In this document: in pieces, positions 41,790 through 53,478 of the stretch
Layout of the letters: every line of letters begins with the position of its first letter
How positions within the stretch are numbered: position 1 is the stretch's first letter
Assembly (NCBI GenBank): GCA_022570795.1
Contig: JAKUDP010000011.1
Span: forward strand, 310,001-374,000
Origin: Sphaerulina vaccinii
Taxonomy: Eukaryota; Ascomycota; Dothideomycetes; Mycosphaerellales; Mycosphaerellaceae
Length of the DNA: 64,000 bases
Reading direction: 5' to 3'
Position numbers and translations under genes: made by a program
Notes under the pieces: generated by a model
Told to the model about the DNA's origin: nothing
Database searches by the model: none
The model's input: the letters and a program-made list of their open reading frames with translations, nothing else

Positions 41790-42824
41790 GATGAAGTATT
41801 GTTTTCGTCGAATATGAGTGGGCCTGGAATCCAAAGCCCAAGGAGTCTTGTGACGGGCGGATCGAAGCTCGATTTCAAAGGAAATGGGTCTTACTTGTAG
41901 TTGTGCTCATCCCGCTGGGCAGTCTCGTAGCCTTGCAGATGTGGCGTTCTGTCAAGAGCTGAAAGCTGCATGTGTGCGCCTAGACGCGCCACGTGCGGGC
42001 ACTCCGCGACGAAGCTGGTATAGAAGAGCAGCATTTGGCGAGGACTTGCACAGGTCTCTGTGTTCGGGTATACGAAGATGGTTTGATGTGGGGAAGTGAG
42101 TGAGGTTGAAGTTGCCTTTTGTGCTAACGCCAAGAGCTCGACGTCAACAGCGACAACGACAGCAGACTCCGTTCCTAGTCGAAATTTATCGAAGAAAGCG
42201 GTGCAGATTGTTCCTCTATCTCGAGGCTACTCAGCGATAGAGTAACACGATTCTAGGCGTTTAGCAACACGCAGGAGAGCTGATTTCGTTCTCTTAGACG
42301 TGCATTGCGCGCGCAACGGCTGTGTCCGTGTCGCAGGTGTTCTTGCTAGCGTTCTACCTGAGGCAGTGACGACACATGGGAGAGCTCTCCAGTCTGATAA
42401 AAGAAATGTGACAACGGTATGCGCTAGGTCTTCTTCGTTCCGGAAAGGGTGTTGTCGTTAAAGGCGTGCTAAAAGCGAGAGAACAGCAAGTTCCTCCTTG
42501 CAAGTGACTACCTTTCTCGATCCTCATGGTTCTCTGCATGGGTCGTCAGACTCCCCCTGGCCTCATTCCAGGCATCGTGGTACTTCTCAAGTAGTGCAGT
42601 GAGTAGGCTAGGTTTCTGATATGTCACTCGCTCAGCGAAGAAAACTCCGCATGGAACTCGAGTTACCAGTCTCGCCTGATCGCAACTTCGCGGCCGCAGA
42701 ATGTGGATAGAATGTCATGTTCGAAGATGTGTTGTACAACTGGATAATAATATTATCATATCTCATCACAACTCATCACTATGTACTGTTACAATCGTCA
42801 TGCTCATCATACTGTGGGTATCAT
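41790..42824. other. Intergenic, 1.0 kb
   Basis: Promoter of the Cry-like gene and, at the right, the 3' UTR of the repeat-protein gene. No gene or RNA is supported. Confidence 0.45.
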
Positions 42825-44755
42825 CTACTTCTTGCCCTGCAACATAGCAACGGCGTCCTTGAAACCAGCCTCGTAAGCAGTGCCGCGGCCCTCGTGGGAG
42901 ATGCCAGATGTAGCACCAGTGTGCGAGCCAATACCAGAGTGGTTTCCACTGCCGATGTGAGTGTTATCAACACCAGAGGTAATGCCTCCGACACCTGGCT
43001 GTTGAGTGCCAGATCCGTAAGTGTGGTTGCCACCTGTGAGACCACTGCTCTGAGTGTGCGAGCCCGGGATGTGGCTACCAGTGCTTCCTTGAGTGTACTG
43101 CTCACGGTTCTTCTGGTCGTAGTTGGTTCCAGAGATTGGATCGTCTGGCTGATCAGATCGCTTGGAACTCATCTTGTCCTTGACTTTCTCCATCATTCCG
43201 CGGTTGTCTTCACCTGCGTAGCCGCTGGTATTGTTGTGATTCCAGAACCGCCGTGCTGGGAGTATGCAGCTTGCTGGCCGCGAGTGTATTCGTCCTGGTG
43301 AGCACCAGTGAAGCCGGAGCCTGGTGCGGTGGATGTTGGTCCAGTGTGCGAGCCGGTCAAACCACTGCCGGTCTGGTGACTGTTGTGGGTGTTGTGGTGA
43401 GTTGCGCCTGCAAGACCTGCACCACCGACTGCGCCAGCTGCGAGACCTGTGCCTGCTGCGGGACCGGAGTGACGGTCATTGAAGCTGGAGTCGTGGCCTA
43501 GTGGCTGAGCTGCGGAAGAGAAGCCTGAGCCTGGCTGGTTTGGGTGACTGTAGTTGTTGTGGCTGCCTGTCACGCCACCAACATTGCTGTGGCCGTGGTT
43601 TCCAGTCAAGTTGGAAGAGCCGTGAGTCTGGTGCGAGCCTCCAGTGATACCAGTTCCAGTTGTGTGGGAACCAGTGTGCGAGCTCGAGGTGTGAGCACCG
43701 CTGGTCGACTCCTTGATGGGGTTGCCGTATGCATCATGAGCATTGTGCTGACCTGGCAGAACGTTCTTGATCTTGTCGGTGGCAGTCTCGTGCATGCCAC
43801 TGGAGTGCGAGTGTCCAACACCTTCTCCTACACCCCCGACTTTTTGGCCTCCTGCTGTTGGGATAGCGCTGTCGTTGTTGGCGTGTGGGTGCGAGCCAGG
43901 CACAAATCCGGCGCCCTCGTGGTTGCCAGATGTGCTAGTGTGGTGTGTGTTGCTGCCAATACCAGTACCGGTGTGGTGCGTGTTGTGGGTGTTGTGGTGA
44001 CCTTCATGAGCGGCATTAGCTGCAATGTTCTGACCTTTGGACGAGTATGGGTCGAATGGTTGACGGGCAGTGGTCTTTTCTGAAGAAGAAATGCCATGAT
44101 GCGTACCTTGGGTGTGAGTGCCTGGTGCATAGTCTCGCGAGCCAACATCAGAGCCTACTGCAGTGCCTCCATTGATGCCGCTGCCAGTGTGGTGGGTGTT
44201 GCTGCCGATTCCTGCACCAGATTGAGTGTTGCCAGTCAATCCAGAGCCATATGTCTCATTGTGGTTGCCAGTTAGTCCTGAGCCGTGTGTGTTGCCAGTC
44301 AATCCCGAGTCGTGTGTGTTAACGTTGTCGTGTCCAGCGAAGTGGCTACCTTGGCCAGTCAAGCCAGATGTGTTGTGTTGACCACTTGTGAGGCCAGATG
44401 AGCCATGTGTCTGACCAACTCCGTGAGAAGTGTTCTGGCCAGATACCATAGGATGAGTACCTCCAGTGATACCACTGCTTTGGTGGGTGTTGTTTCCTGA
44501 GCTCATTGGGTTGTGCGAGCCAGTCGTGGTGTTGTGGGTACCATGAGTTTGGTGAGAGCCAGTCAGTCCTGAAGTGGGAGTGCCGCTCTGTTGACCAAGA
44601 TGCGAACCTTGTCCAGTAAGACCTCCAGTCGAGGATGTGGTGTTGTGTGCACCAGAGCTGCCGAGCCCTTGCTGTTCGCGAAGTCTCTCCTCCTCAGTGA
44701 TGTTGCTGCTCTTGTTGCCCGAGAGCTTGTCTTCGATTTTGCTGATTAAACCCAT
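42825..44755 (-). CDS. Gly/His/Ser/Thr repeat protein (LEA/hydrophilin-like), frameshifted near its 3' end
   Basis: Starts at ATG 44755: MGLISKIEDKLSGNKSSN then a run of about 480 residues made of loose repeats such as SGLTGSHQTHG, GSGLTGNTHGSG and GTHNTTTGSHN, with no Cys or hydrophobic core. It is an extremely hydrophilic, disordered product, like stress-related LEA proteins or hydrophilins. At about 43240 the frame is lost: frame 1 ends ...QHGGSGITTIPA... with a stop at 43193, while another frame carries NHNNTSGYAGEDNRGMMEKVKDKMSSK through GSHIPGSHTQSSGLTGG to the stop at 42825. Adding one base at about 43243 joins them into about 643 aa. No intron fits. A TATA-like GATATAATAG is about 65 bp upstream of the ATG. 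It is either an assembly indel in a repeat or a real lesion. Confidence 0.65.
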
Positions 44756-45892
44756 GATGTTTGATTTAATGTTGCTTGGTTGTTTGTGTGATATGTGGCT
44801 GTGAAGGATATGCTCTGAACTATTATATCGATCATGAACTGTGAACAAAGAACAACCTACCTCATCGCACGTCACATTGTGCCAACTCCACGTATTCGCG
44901 AGTGCCACATCTCACTGATCATATCCCACTTTCCTTTGACGATGCCATGGTTATGACGAGTGGCTGTGCGAGCTGTGGTCTGGAGCCAATGGTTGTGACA
45001 CCTGTGTGGAGATGTTGGCCAGTATTGCGGATCTGATCTGATTATGGCGCAAGCATTGGCAGCGTGCCTTGCAGCGCGTGCAGAGCGTCATGATTGTTAT
45101 TGAGTGCTGGTTGTCTTCGTGTTGTTGGTAAACAGCATGAAACAAGGCTGGACGCGAGGACCATGACGCCACATGATGGCGAAAAGCTCGAAACCTGGTC
45201 AAGCGCCCGCCGAAAGCCCACCAAGAGCTGGAACATGCTCCGGATACGCCGTCATACTGGAGAAAGGCCACTTCTGGAGACCTGTGAAGTTGACCATGTG
45301 GTCAGTCGATCGCAATGCGCTCCTCATATGCTGATGTGTTGTTGGAGAGGGGCTGATGGTTTGAACTTTGTTTGCCATTTACATACATGTACAGACTATA
45401 TTATGGCGAATAATGCGCTGTCAAGCCTCGCAGCCAACAGCGCAGAATATCAATACCCTTTAAGATATATATCGACACTCAATGAAATGTGTGTCGCTCC
45501 AGGACTGCAAGCGTCTGACAAGCAGACTCGCCCCTTCAACACGACTGTGAGTGCTGGCAGCTCTACTGCCGCACATAAAAGCAGATTGGGTATCCCGAGA
45601 CACTAGTACCGCCGCCCATTCGTCGAGGAAGCGTACGCCCACGCTTCAACTCAAGATCGAAATAACATTTGTTTGTACAAGGGATTGTTCCATACTCCGG
45701 TTTCCATTTTGTCCTTTTCCGAGACGCCGCGCCAGGTCCCATTTTGTCTACGCTCGCACATGGTGCGTGTTGGTCGTAAGGTCGTGATGATCGTGTTGTG
45801 TAAGTAACTCAAGGAAAGAAAAAGAGTCCCCATAGTCATGGCATGATGCGCGGCAGACGAGCCAGATGGGGTGCTCCAGAGGCCTGGGACAA
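44756..45892. other. Intergenic, 1.1 kb
   Basis: Promoter region of the repeat-protein gene and the 3' end of the Ser/Pro-rich gene. A 170-codon plus-strand frame (45094-45606) has no start context or domain and is not supported. Confidence 0.45.
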
Positions 45893-47473
45893 CTACCGCT
45901 GCAAACCCAAGTTTGGCCGAGCGAAGTCGGTAAATATCTTCAGGAATGACGACTTCTTGGAAGGTTGCCGACGGTGCTGAATCTTAGCATACTGAACCAT
46001 CGGTCCAACAATGTCGGCTTCCTCGATGGCCGGGAACTTGGATGGCTGCTTGGGATCCTGAAGTGATGGCATCTTCTTCAGCGTCTTTGTTTCGGCCAAA
46101 GGCTGGAACACAGTATCCTCGCCGCTCGCCTGAGCTTCAGCAACGGCTAGTTCGTGATTGGCCCGCCAGATGCCATCAATCTCAGCCCACTTCTGCTCAG
46201 TAAGCTTATAAATGTGAGAGGTCACACCGTAGTTTTCGCTCACACGAGCAGCCTGTCGCATGTACTCGACGCGCGCCAACTCCCAGTCATCACGCAATTG
46301 CCGGCATTGTTGTGCGTTGCAAACTTCGGGGAGGTAGGGTTCAGGGTAGATGTTGAAGTTTGCATGGCCAAGCTTGATCGCCCAGTGATCGGTCTCCTCA
46401 GCGATAGTGAGGGGTGGAATCTCAGAAGCCGGTGGCAGGGTGTGACTCGACCGCATGTTGAGCGATGCTGTCGATGCCTTTGTTGACAGAGGAGGGGTCG
46501 GGAAGCCATGCGCGATCGGGCTCGAAACAGGCGTGTTTACCATGGAGGCTACCACACTGGGAGAAGCTACCGTTGGAGATGTCAAAGGTGATTGCAAGGC
46601 CTCCTGCGAATCGGTGAAGTAGCCGGCCATCATTGGTGGTAGAAGAGGCGTCGTTGCCAGCTCCTGTCGCTCGCTAGAGTCCTCCTGGGCTTCTGGGATA
46701 CTGATATCCATCGGCCTTGATATCGCTTGAGAGACTGCTCTCGCCCGCGGCGGGCTGCTGGATCGTTCATGGATGGACGCGCGTAGCTGTGGGATAGGCG
46801 AGCTCACATTTCGCACTTCATGCGTGTTGGGCGCAGTGATGGACCTGGTAGTCGGCAGTCGCAGAGAAGAAGGACGGGAGTTTGGCGCACTCCGCAGGTT
46901 GATTGTAGAAACTGAAGCGCTTGATCTGTGGCCACCAAAGCGCTTTGAGAATTGGCGACTGAGACGTGATGCAAAGTTATCAGCCAGGTTGTCGTTCGAC
47001 CTGGGTCGCTTGACAGTCCTTTCACCAGGAAGGTAACCATCATCGAAGTAGTCGTCGCCGGGACTCCACTCCGGAGTTCCAATCGAAGCCGAGGACTCAT
47101 GTGAGTTTTCGCGTTCGCGGTGGTGGCACAAAGGGGTATCGCAGATACACAGCGCTTCGGGAGTTGTGTCGTCGTCCGCTGTCTCGCTCTGATCGTCGCG
47201 CTCTGAAGGATCCTCCACAAGATCATGTAATGTTGTCTTTTGTGGATTGGCGGGTGAGTCCGGATTCGTGACAAGTGAAGATGTCGAGCTCGGAAAACGA
47301 GTGTGACCGCGAGTCGAGAAAGTAGGCGTAAGAGGCGAAGAGTTGCTGGACCCTCCAGAAGAATCGCGCGAATGCGCAGGTGAATATGGTGATGGCGACA
47401 AAGGCCCCATGTTGTCCTCGGATAGCTTGAATGAACGAATTCTGGGAAACGAAAAAGAGCGTAATTGGCTCAT
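45893..47473 (-). CDS. Ser/Pro-rich protein of unknown function
   Basis: Intronless 526-aa protein starting MSQLRSFSFPRIRSFKLSE. Residues 1-380 are disordered, Ser/Pro-rich with many SP/TP sites, a CICDTPLCHHRERE short cysteine/histidine piece at about 108-120, and basic patches. The C-terminal 150 residues are ordered: HWAIKLGHANFNIYPEPYLP, then a Cys/Gln helix (CNAQQCRQLRDDWELARVEY) and KLTEQKWAEIDGIWRANHEL, followed by a basic end. The C-terminal block looks like a conserved fungal domain but I cannot name it. The phosphosite-rich tail suggests regulation by CDK/MAPK-like kinases, an inference. No membrane segment. Confidence 0.75.
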   Translation of the reverse strand: MSQLRSFSFPRIRSFKLSEDNMGPLSPSPYSPAHSRDSSGGSSNSSPLTPTFSTRGHTRFPSSTSSLVTNPDSPANPQKTTLHDLVEDPSERDDQSETADDDTTPEALCICDTPLCHHRERENSHESSASIGTPEWSPGDDYFDDGYLPGERTVKRPRSNDNLADNFASRLSRQFSKRFGGHRSSASVSTINLRSAPNSRPSSLRLPTTRSITAPNTHEVRNVSSPIPQLRASIHERSSSPPRARAVSQAISRPMDISIPEAQEDSSERQELATTPLLPPMMAGYFTDSQEALQSPLTSPTVASPSVVASMVNTPVSSPIAHGFPTPPLSTKASTASLNMRSSHTLPPASEIPPLTIAEETDHWAIKLGHANFNIYPEPYLPEVCNAQQCRQLRDDWELARVEYMRQAARVSENYGVTSHIYKLTEQKWAEIDGIWRANHELAVAEAQASGEDTVFQPLAETKTLKKMPSLQDPKQPSKFPAIEEADIVGPMVQYAKIQHRRQPSKKSSFLKIFTDFARPNLGLQR

Positions 47474-50225
47474 GTTGTAGATCGCGTCGCAGGGCTATAA
47501 TGCGCAGTCACGAGGCATAATGTTTTGTTTTCGTGGTTGTTGTTCCTGCATACGCGTTGTCGAAAAACGAGTGTGGGCGGTCCTGGTGCTAATTCTGGGA
47601 GAGAGTTCTGTTTCAAAGGTGTCACAGTGCGATTCCTGGTTCTGCGGAGCTTGTTGCGCTGGCACGACTCGCTTGCTTGAATATTTCAGTCGTCGATATC
47701 GCAGGCTTCGTATTTGTTGATGACTCGGATGCGACAGGGAATGGATGGGATTGTTGTCGCCGTGGCAGCGCGCTGGGGTTGATGGACGCGTAGAGAGGTG
47801 TAGTGAACGAAAACAAGGCGGATGGGCACTGGCGCAGACAGATGCAGCAAAGAGAGACGGTAGCAGACAGTGTGATTGGGGAATCGGGGAAGCGTCCTGC
47901 CAATGGTTCAGAGTTTGTAGTTAAGCTGCGCTAGCCTTGGGCTGGGACATTCCGCAGGTACAGGTGCAGAGCCGATGCAAGCTAAGAAGAAGGCCGTCGC
48001 CTACGTCTCCACTGCCGCCTTGCCTTGCAAAAAGTATTCATCGGAATTCTTCTGACCCACTGCAGCGACTGTGATGAGCGCACAAGACCGGCCAGCATGG
48101 ACAGCTATTGCCATCTGCCGACTCTGCAGTAGTACCTTTGTTCCAGCTGAGCTGAGCAGACAACAAATTGTCTTGTACAACTTGTGGCGCTTGCTTTGCA
48201 TCAGCCTGCATCAAACGCCGAGTGCTCCCGGTCGAACGTCGACGGTCTGCCACACGGAAGCATGAAATCCATGGTAAGGAACCTGGCTACAAGACGTCAA
48301 TCTTTGACTAAAGCTCTACTAATTCATTTGGCCTGACCTGTAAGAATGCAAGGATGATCCGTCTCGATCGTTCGTTTGTACGTTCGTGTAGTCTTTCCCC
48401 GGCAAGAAGACCTGCTTCTCGAACAATCTACTATCCACAATCCTCACATCCGATAGGTACGCAGTGGGCGACAGCACAACACCTGGGAAAGCGACAGCGC
48501 ACCGCATCTCCAGCGCTTCAACGTCACGCCGCGGTTATAGCAGACGCCCAGCGAGAAGTCCACGTTTTCACCGTTACTGTGTTCGATCGTTGACAGCCTG
48601 TCAGCTTTGCAGCTTCAAATCTGAGACGACTGCTGTGCAACTGTGAAAACCGGCCACCTGACTGACTGTGTCCAGCTGTACCCGGATGTAGAAGCAGGTC
48701 CTTCGCAGCTTCGATTCTCGCCTAGAAGTAGGGATTGCTGCGGTGGAGCTGGAAGTGCATACAAATGCCTGCTATTGCACAATAGGTGTAATCTCAGGAC
48801 GATATTCTGTGACCATTTGACTGGATCGCACCGCATCTGACCTCTTGGAAGTGTAGGCACTGCCAGTGGTCATCAATCTGAGATCAGCCACAACCTGTCT
48901 TCAAGATCACAGATGCTGTAGCAGGACGAATGTGCATTTGTAGTGGTGTGAGGTAACGAGACTTTCCATATCAGCATGATCAAGCCCACTCCTCAGCTCG
49001 TGCATGTCAGCAGCAACATTCTCAACACGGCTCTGGCTGCTGCTTGTGGTCCGAAGTCGCCGTTCACTGTTGTCGTTGAGTGTTGCGGATTTGTGGCCCA
49101 AGCAAGGCATTCGGTGCTGTGAGAAAAAGTCCGACAAGCCATTTGCTGCGGGGCACTTCAGGTGCAGACTTTTCTCCCGATTGCAGGCGCTTGCTTGCAC
49201 GAAAACACTGCTGCGATTCGTTCGCACGCTTGCATCGAATTTGACACTGTGCCCGTCACCTGGAAGGACTCTATCGTCATTCGATCATATCACTGCTACT
49301 GATGAGGTGATGCTCTCTGTGACTCGTTGGCTTCTCAGTCCCGGACAAGGCTGTTAGTTTAAATCCTGCGGGCGGTAGTAAGTCATGTACTTGCATGTAT
49401 CGCAGCGGACTGTTATCCTACTCGTCAATCAAGGACGGCACTCTTTCGACAAGGCGTTGCTTGCATCGTTAAACTTGTTTTGAGTGTGCGTTCGTCCGCG
49501 CCGCCTGCAGGTACAAACGACAAGGCTGCGCTGCATTGAAACGTGACGACGAACAGCGATACTGCTTGCTTCGTCACACACCGTCTGGGCGCTAAGAGCC
49601 GCGGTATCGCTTCTCGTCGAGCCCAGCGAAGCGGTACAATGTAGGAACAAACATCGGCGATACATGATGCTACCCATCAACTTAGAAGGCGTTGTCGGAA
49701 ACTCTTCACGTGAGTGCTCAGGCGCCTAGAGTCTGGCGACACCAGTCGCTGGCGTCGCAGAATACCACAGTGTATCTTCCGAGAAACCTTCGAGAGTCTG
49801 GTGTTCGCAGGACTTCGCAGGTCTCTTCGCGCTCCACCACCGCTGCTGTTGAATCACCAAACTCAGCGACGTGCTATCCCAAGTTGTGTCAGTACTCACC
49901 AAGATGTCCACAAGCCCAAACAGGACCGGGTTGCGACTGGTCGCACAGCGCTTCTAAGCGATCTGCCGATGCTGCGTTCTGCCAGCCATCGAGCCGAAAG
50001 AGAGCCGCTCTGTCGTCACGCTGGTAGCGCCTTTACCGATGACACATGGCAGTTTTCTATGTTTGTCGACAGCTTCCAGATTCTGCCGAAGCACACGTTG
50101 AGCGAGCCGCATCGCAGCCCACCACTTGCAGCCTGCAGCAGTCTTTTGCGACCTGACCCATCAAATCTCTCTTCACTTTTCGTCACGTTCTCTTCGGTTT
50201 ACTCGCGAGTTCATGTGATGAATCA
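47474..50225. other. Gene-poor stretch, 2.75 kb
   Basis: No coding sequence could be supported. Frames up to 117 codons on both strands lack domain features. A tRNA T-loop-like word near 49352 has no matching A box or cloverleaf. The left part must hold the promoter of the Ser/Pro-rich gene. Confidence 0.5.
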
Positions 50226-51625
50226 TCAGATCCAGTACTTGCGCCAGAGTGCTTTTTGCTCTTCTGTGCCTCGGAATGTGAAGTCGACCTTTGTGATGTC
50301 CTCAAGGCCTTCTTCAAGCTGCGGTTCTCGAAAGCGACCTGTATAACCTGTGAATGCCATGGGCGGTAGTCTCGTCCTTGCCTCGGGGTTCATCTAGCGA
50401 GTGGTTAGCTAAGCACGGTAATACCTGCAGATGCCACGTCAACTATCGTCTGACATACAAGGCCGTCGGACAGTGCTCGCACTGTGTCGTTGTGCTCACA
50501 GAGCTTTGCTGGCGCAGTGAAGTGAACTAGACGAATCGGCACTTTGAGCCTCTTTGCGAGCTGGACCCAAGCTGCCCTTGTCTCGATGTCTGCGTTGGTG
50601 TTGTCCACCGCCACAGGCTTCTTATCCTCGAGCAGTTGTGTGGCAACCTTTATGCACTTATCCCGTGTTTTGAGGATGTCCTGGTTCACTCTCTCATATC
50701 CAAGTGGCTGCAAGTGTTGCCAGTAGAATGTGGACTTGCCTGCTCCAGGAGAGCCGCAGAACAGCACGACATCGACATCATGTTTCTTTGTGAAAACAAT
50801 GGGGCTCAGGTCAGTCTGGGTGTCCAGCTGCATTTCCAGATATGGCGCCGGCTCGAACGGTCTCACGAAGGGCTTTGCTGCTTCGCCTAGGAAGTACTCC
50901 TCGGGTGTGTGAAACGGCATGCCTATATTGGCCGCCCAGTCACGATCTGAGCATGAATGATCCTTGCGGACTTTGGCAGCTTTATCACCTTCGCGACCTG
51001 CAGCATCCCCAACGAAGAAGCACTGCCCGAGGTCGACATGAGATTGGTCATTGAGCCCGTAGTCCTGCAACAGCTGCTCCCACATGCCGGTTCTCGGCTT
51101 CCTGTAGAGATCCTTTTGAGTTGCCGCATAGACAGATATCGGCAGCTCGAGCACATTCAGGATAGCTGTGATCTTGCCCTTGAAGTTACTGAGGCTCTTC
51201 ATGTCACCGATCTTCTTGGGCTCCGGCTTTATCACGACGCGGCTCTGGTTGCTGATGATCACTACAGCGAATCCATCCTCGCTGAGCTGCTTGAGCTTCC
51301 CAGGTACGCTCGAGTGCCACCATTGCCAGTCTTCAGGTCCTTTGGAGAATTGTAGACCAGACTTTGTGACTATAAGTGTGCTGTCCAGATCGAAAGCGGC
51401 GACCTTGACAGGTTTAGGTCGTGTAATAGTGGTGGCGTTCTCATAGCGACCAACCAGTAGGCTGTCATGAACGTTGTGAAATGTGATCTTCTCTGGTTCC
51501 TTCTGGGATGCCGGCTTGAAGAAATTCGAGACTGCTTTGCTTGTAGTTGTCGTTGCCACCTTTCGCTTAGTTGGTGGCGGGGAGATATCTCGATCTGTCG
51601 TTGCGCTGCGTTTCAGTGATGCCAT
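50226..51625 (-). CDS. PNKP: Polynucleotide kinase 3'-phosphatase
   Basis: DNA-repair enzyme that removes 3'-phosphates and phosphorylates 5'-hydroxyls at breaks; nuclear, possibly mitochondrial. 444 aa, exons 51625-50459 and 50393-50226 (GTATGT donor, CGCTAG acceptor). The phosphatase half has the HAD motifs: FDLDSTLI (79-85), IISNQS, KPRTGMW and FVGDAAGRE. The kinase half has the P-loop GSPGAGKST (291-299), the NQDxL and VDNTNAD pieces, and the second exon ends FRGTEEQKALWRKYWI as in the family. No FHA domain, as in other fungi. The N-terminus includes SKAVSNFFKP, a PIP-box-like motif lacking the first Gln. An in-frame ATG at 51688 adds a presequence-like MNVLLSRTSLRALCRPHVE. A frame past the donor would give a false end. 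Confidence 0.94.
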
Positions 51626-51688
51626 GGTCGTCTCAACATGTGGGCGGCAGAGAGCTCGTAGCGAAGTCCGTGACAAAAGTACATTCAT

Positions 51689-52986
51689 ATGGTGTGAGAC
51701 GCGATGCAGGTGAAGAGGACGCGAAGAGATGTCCCGGAGAAAGAGCCGGCAACGCGAAAGCACATGCACTTTCCCAAACTCAATTCTTACTCCCAACATC
51801 GCTTGATCACTTCCACATCCTTCCTACATACGACGATTGCAAACACTTCTACGCCTTGATCAAGCTAGTGACGAGTTCACATCGACCACAGCTCGCATGT
51901 ATCTGATGTATACATGCAGCACATCACGAGGATGTCGACATACACGAATGCATGTCAGAACTCTGCCTCATCGGCAACGAACCCGTTCTCGATGCACAAT
52001 ACAGGAGCTCCCTGTTTCTCCAGCTGTCATCGGGATGGTCGCAGAAAAGCGAGGCCCAAAGCAAGCCTTTGCCTGCGAAGAAACAACCAAGCTCAGGTAC
52101 GATCACAGTTGACATGCACATCTTGCGGGAGGTCAGGCCATTTCCTTGTCCATGTAGTTTGATGTTGAACTTCACTTCATCGTTTTATGTATGCTCCTGC
52201 TGACTGCATCTGGAATTTCACATCTGCTCGCGTTCGGACAGCCTGTGTCTTCGAGCCCCTGGGCTCATCTCGTGATCCACAGACAGCAGAGAAATACATA
52301 CAACGCACGGCCAGCCTGAGCTATGGGCACATTCGAATCATCGCCAGCAAATATCAGCGATGGACCTGTGTTGAAGAGCAACATCCACTTCTCGAGAACG
52401 GAACGCTCTCTTCGACCACAGTGCACCACGCCTAGACATATCTCTCGCATTTCCTCTCCCATTGTGAATGCTTTCCACCATCTTAGGGTTACCCGAAACC
52501 ACTGGGACGACGGCGAGGTGCCTAATCCGACGTTCTATATGTGCCATATCATGTGTTCCAAAGATATATCAATGTTGAGCAGTTTGCAAGTCAGTCCTCC
52601 CGGGCCGTAGAGCGCAGTCTGGAATAAAGTGAATCGGCAACATTCTGAAAATGTCCATGTTTTGGGTCCAGCACTGCGAGTAGCGTCATCTCACATCCAT
52701 TCTCACCACCAGAACAATGACCAGGCATCACTCATCGGTATCAAGCCTCTTCGACACTTTCACGACGACCCTGCCAAACGACAGGCTGAAAGCACATCAA
52801 TAGCTATAGATCCACGATATGAAGCCAAGAACTGCAGTCTGTCTCATTGATCTTCTTCCATTTCTGAGCGACGATTGTGTCTGCCGTTGATGAGTAAGTA
52901 ATACACGAATGACTATCATAACACACGCCATATCCATCTATGGCGGCAGCCTCTATACTCCCGTTGCGCCGCGCTATGCAACACGT
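51689..52986. other. Intergenic, 1.3 kb
   Basis: Upstream of PNKP and, at the right, past the 3' end of the small gene. Small open frames here lack start context and domain features. No RNA gene is supported. Confidence 0.45.
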
Positions 52987-53460
52987 CTACTCGCCAAAGA
53001 GCACGAAATCTTCCGATGGGGGCTCGATGACTTTCCTGCGTTTTGGAGGGGATGCCCATGCTGGTACGTGAGAATCGGGATCCTCCTTCACTATCTCCCG
53101 TGCCGAAGGTGTTGCCCATGAATGCGCGGCAGCACTAGGACAATAAGTCTCCGTCGAATCAAATGACACACCTTCGTCCACTCTTTCGTCCTCGCGATCT
53201 TTCTCTTTGATCTGCTCCCATTTGCGTTCCATGACGAGTCTGTGGAAGTCTCGCTCTTCACTGCACCACCAGGCCTGCTCCATTTTCTTTGTGAGACGAT
53301 CGACAGCTACATATATCCAGCACCACCCTTCGATAGTAGATGTGGTTTCGAGAAGTTGCTCGTCCTTGAGCTTCAGCAGAGATAGGACTTTCTGATCCCA
53401 AGACTTTGAGGTCATGGGCTGGTCCTCCAGGGATGAATAGGTTTTTGCGCATGCGTGCAT
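52987..53460 (-). CDS. Small charged protein, unknown
   Basis: Intronless 157-aa ORF, start ATG 53460, 18 bp after the stop of the phosphatase gene on the same strand. It begins MHACAKTYSSLEDQPMTSKS; the middle is a Trp/Glu/Lys-rich helical region (WDQKVLSLLKLKDEQLL; TKKMEQAWWCSEERDFHRLV) and the C-terminal part is disordered with a basic PPKRRKVIEPP NLS-like piece. No domain is recognised. The tight spacing from the phosphatase stop leaves almost no promoter, so either a missed intron/extension or a shared transcript is possible. Coding likelihood is moderate. Confidence 0.5.
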   Translation of the reverse strand: MHACAKTYSSLEDQPMTSKSWDQKVLSLLKLKDEQLLETTSTIEGWCWIYVAVDRLTKKMEQAWWCSEERDFHRLVMERKWEQIKEKDREDERVDEGVSFDSTETYCPSAAAHSWATPSAREIVKEDPDSHVPAWASPPKRRKVIEPPSEDFVLFGE

Positions 53461-53478
53461 CGGTGGAACAATGGTCTT

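Noticed and set aside
43544..44083. 179-codon plus-strand frame, Val/Ser/Cys-rich
   Set aside because: It is the complement of the Gly/His repeat gene; the long frame follows from repeat codon bias.
45094..45606. 170-codon plus-strand frame
   Set aside because: Random-looking composition, no domain, no promoter or intron evidence.
49330..49380. tRNA-like T-loop word
   Set aside because: No A box or acceptor-stem pairing at the right distance.
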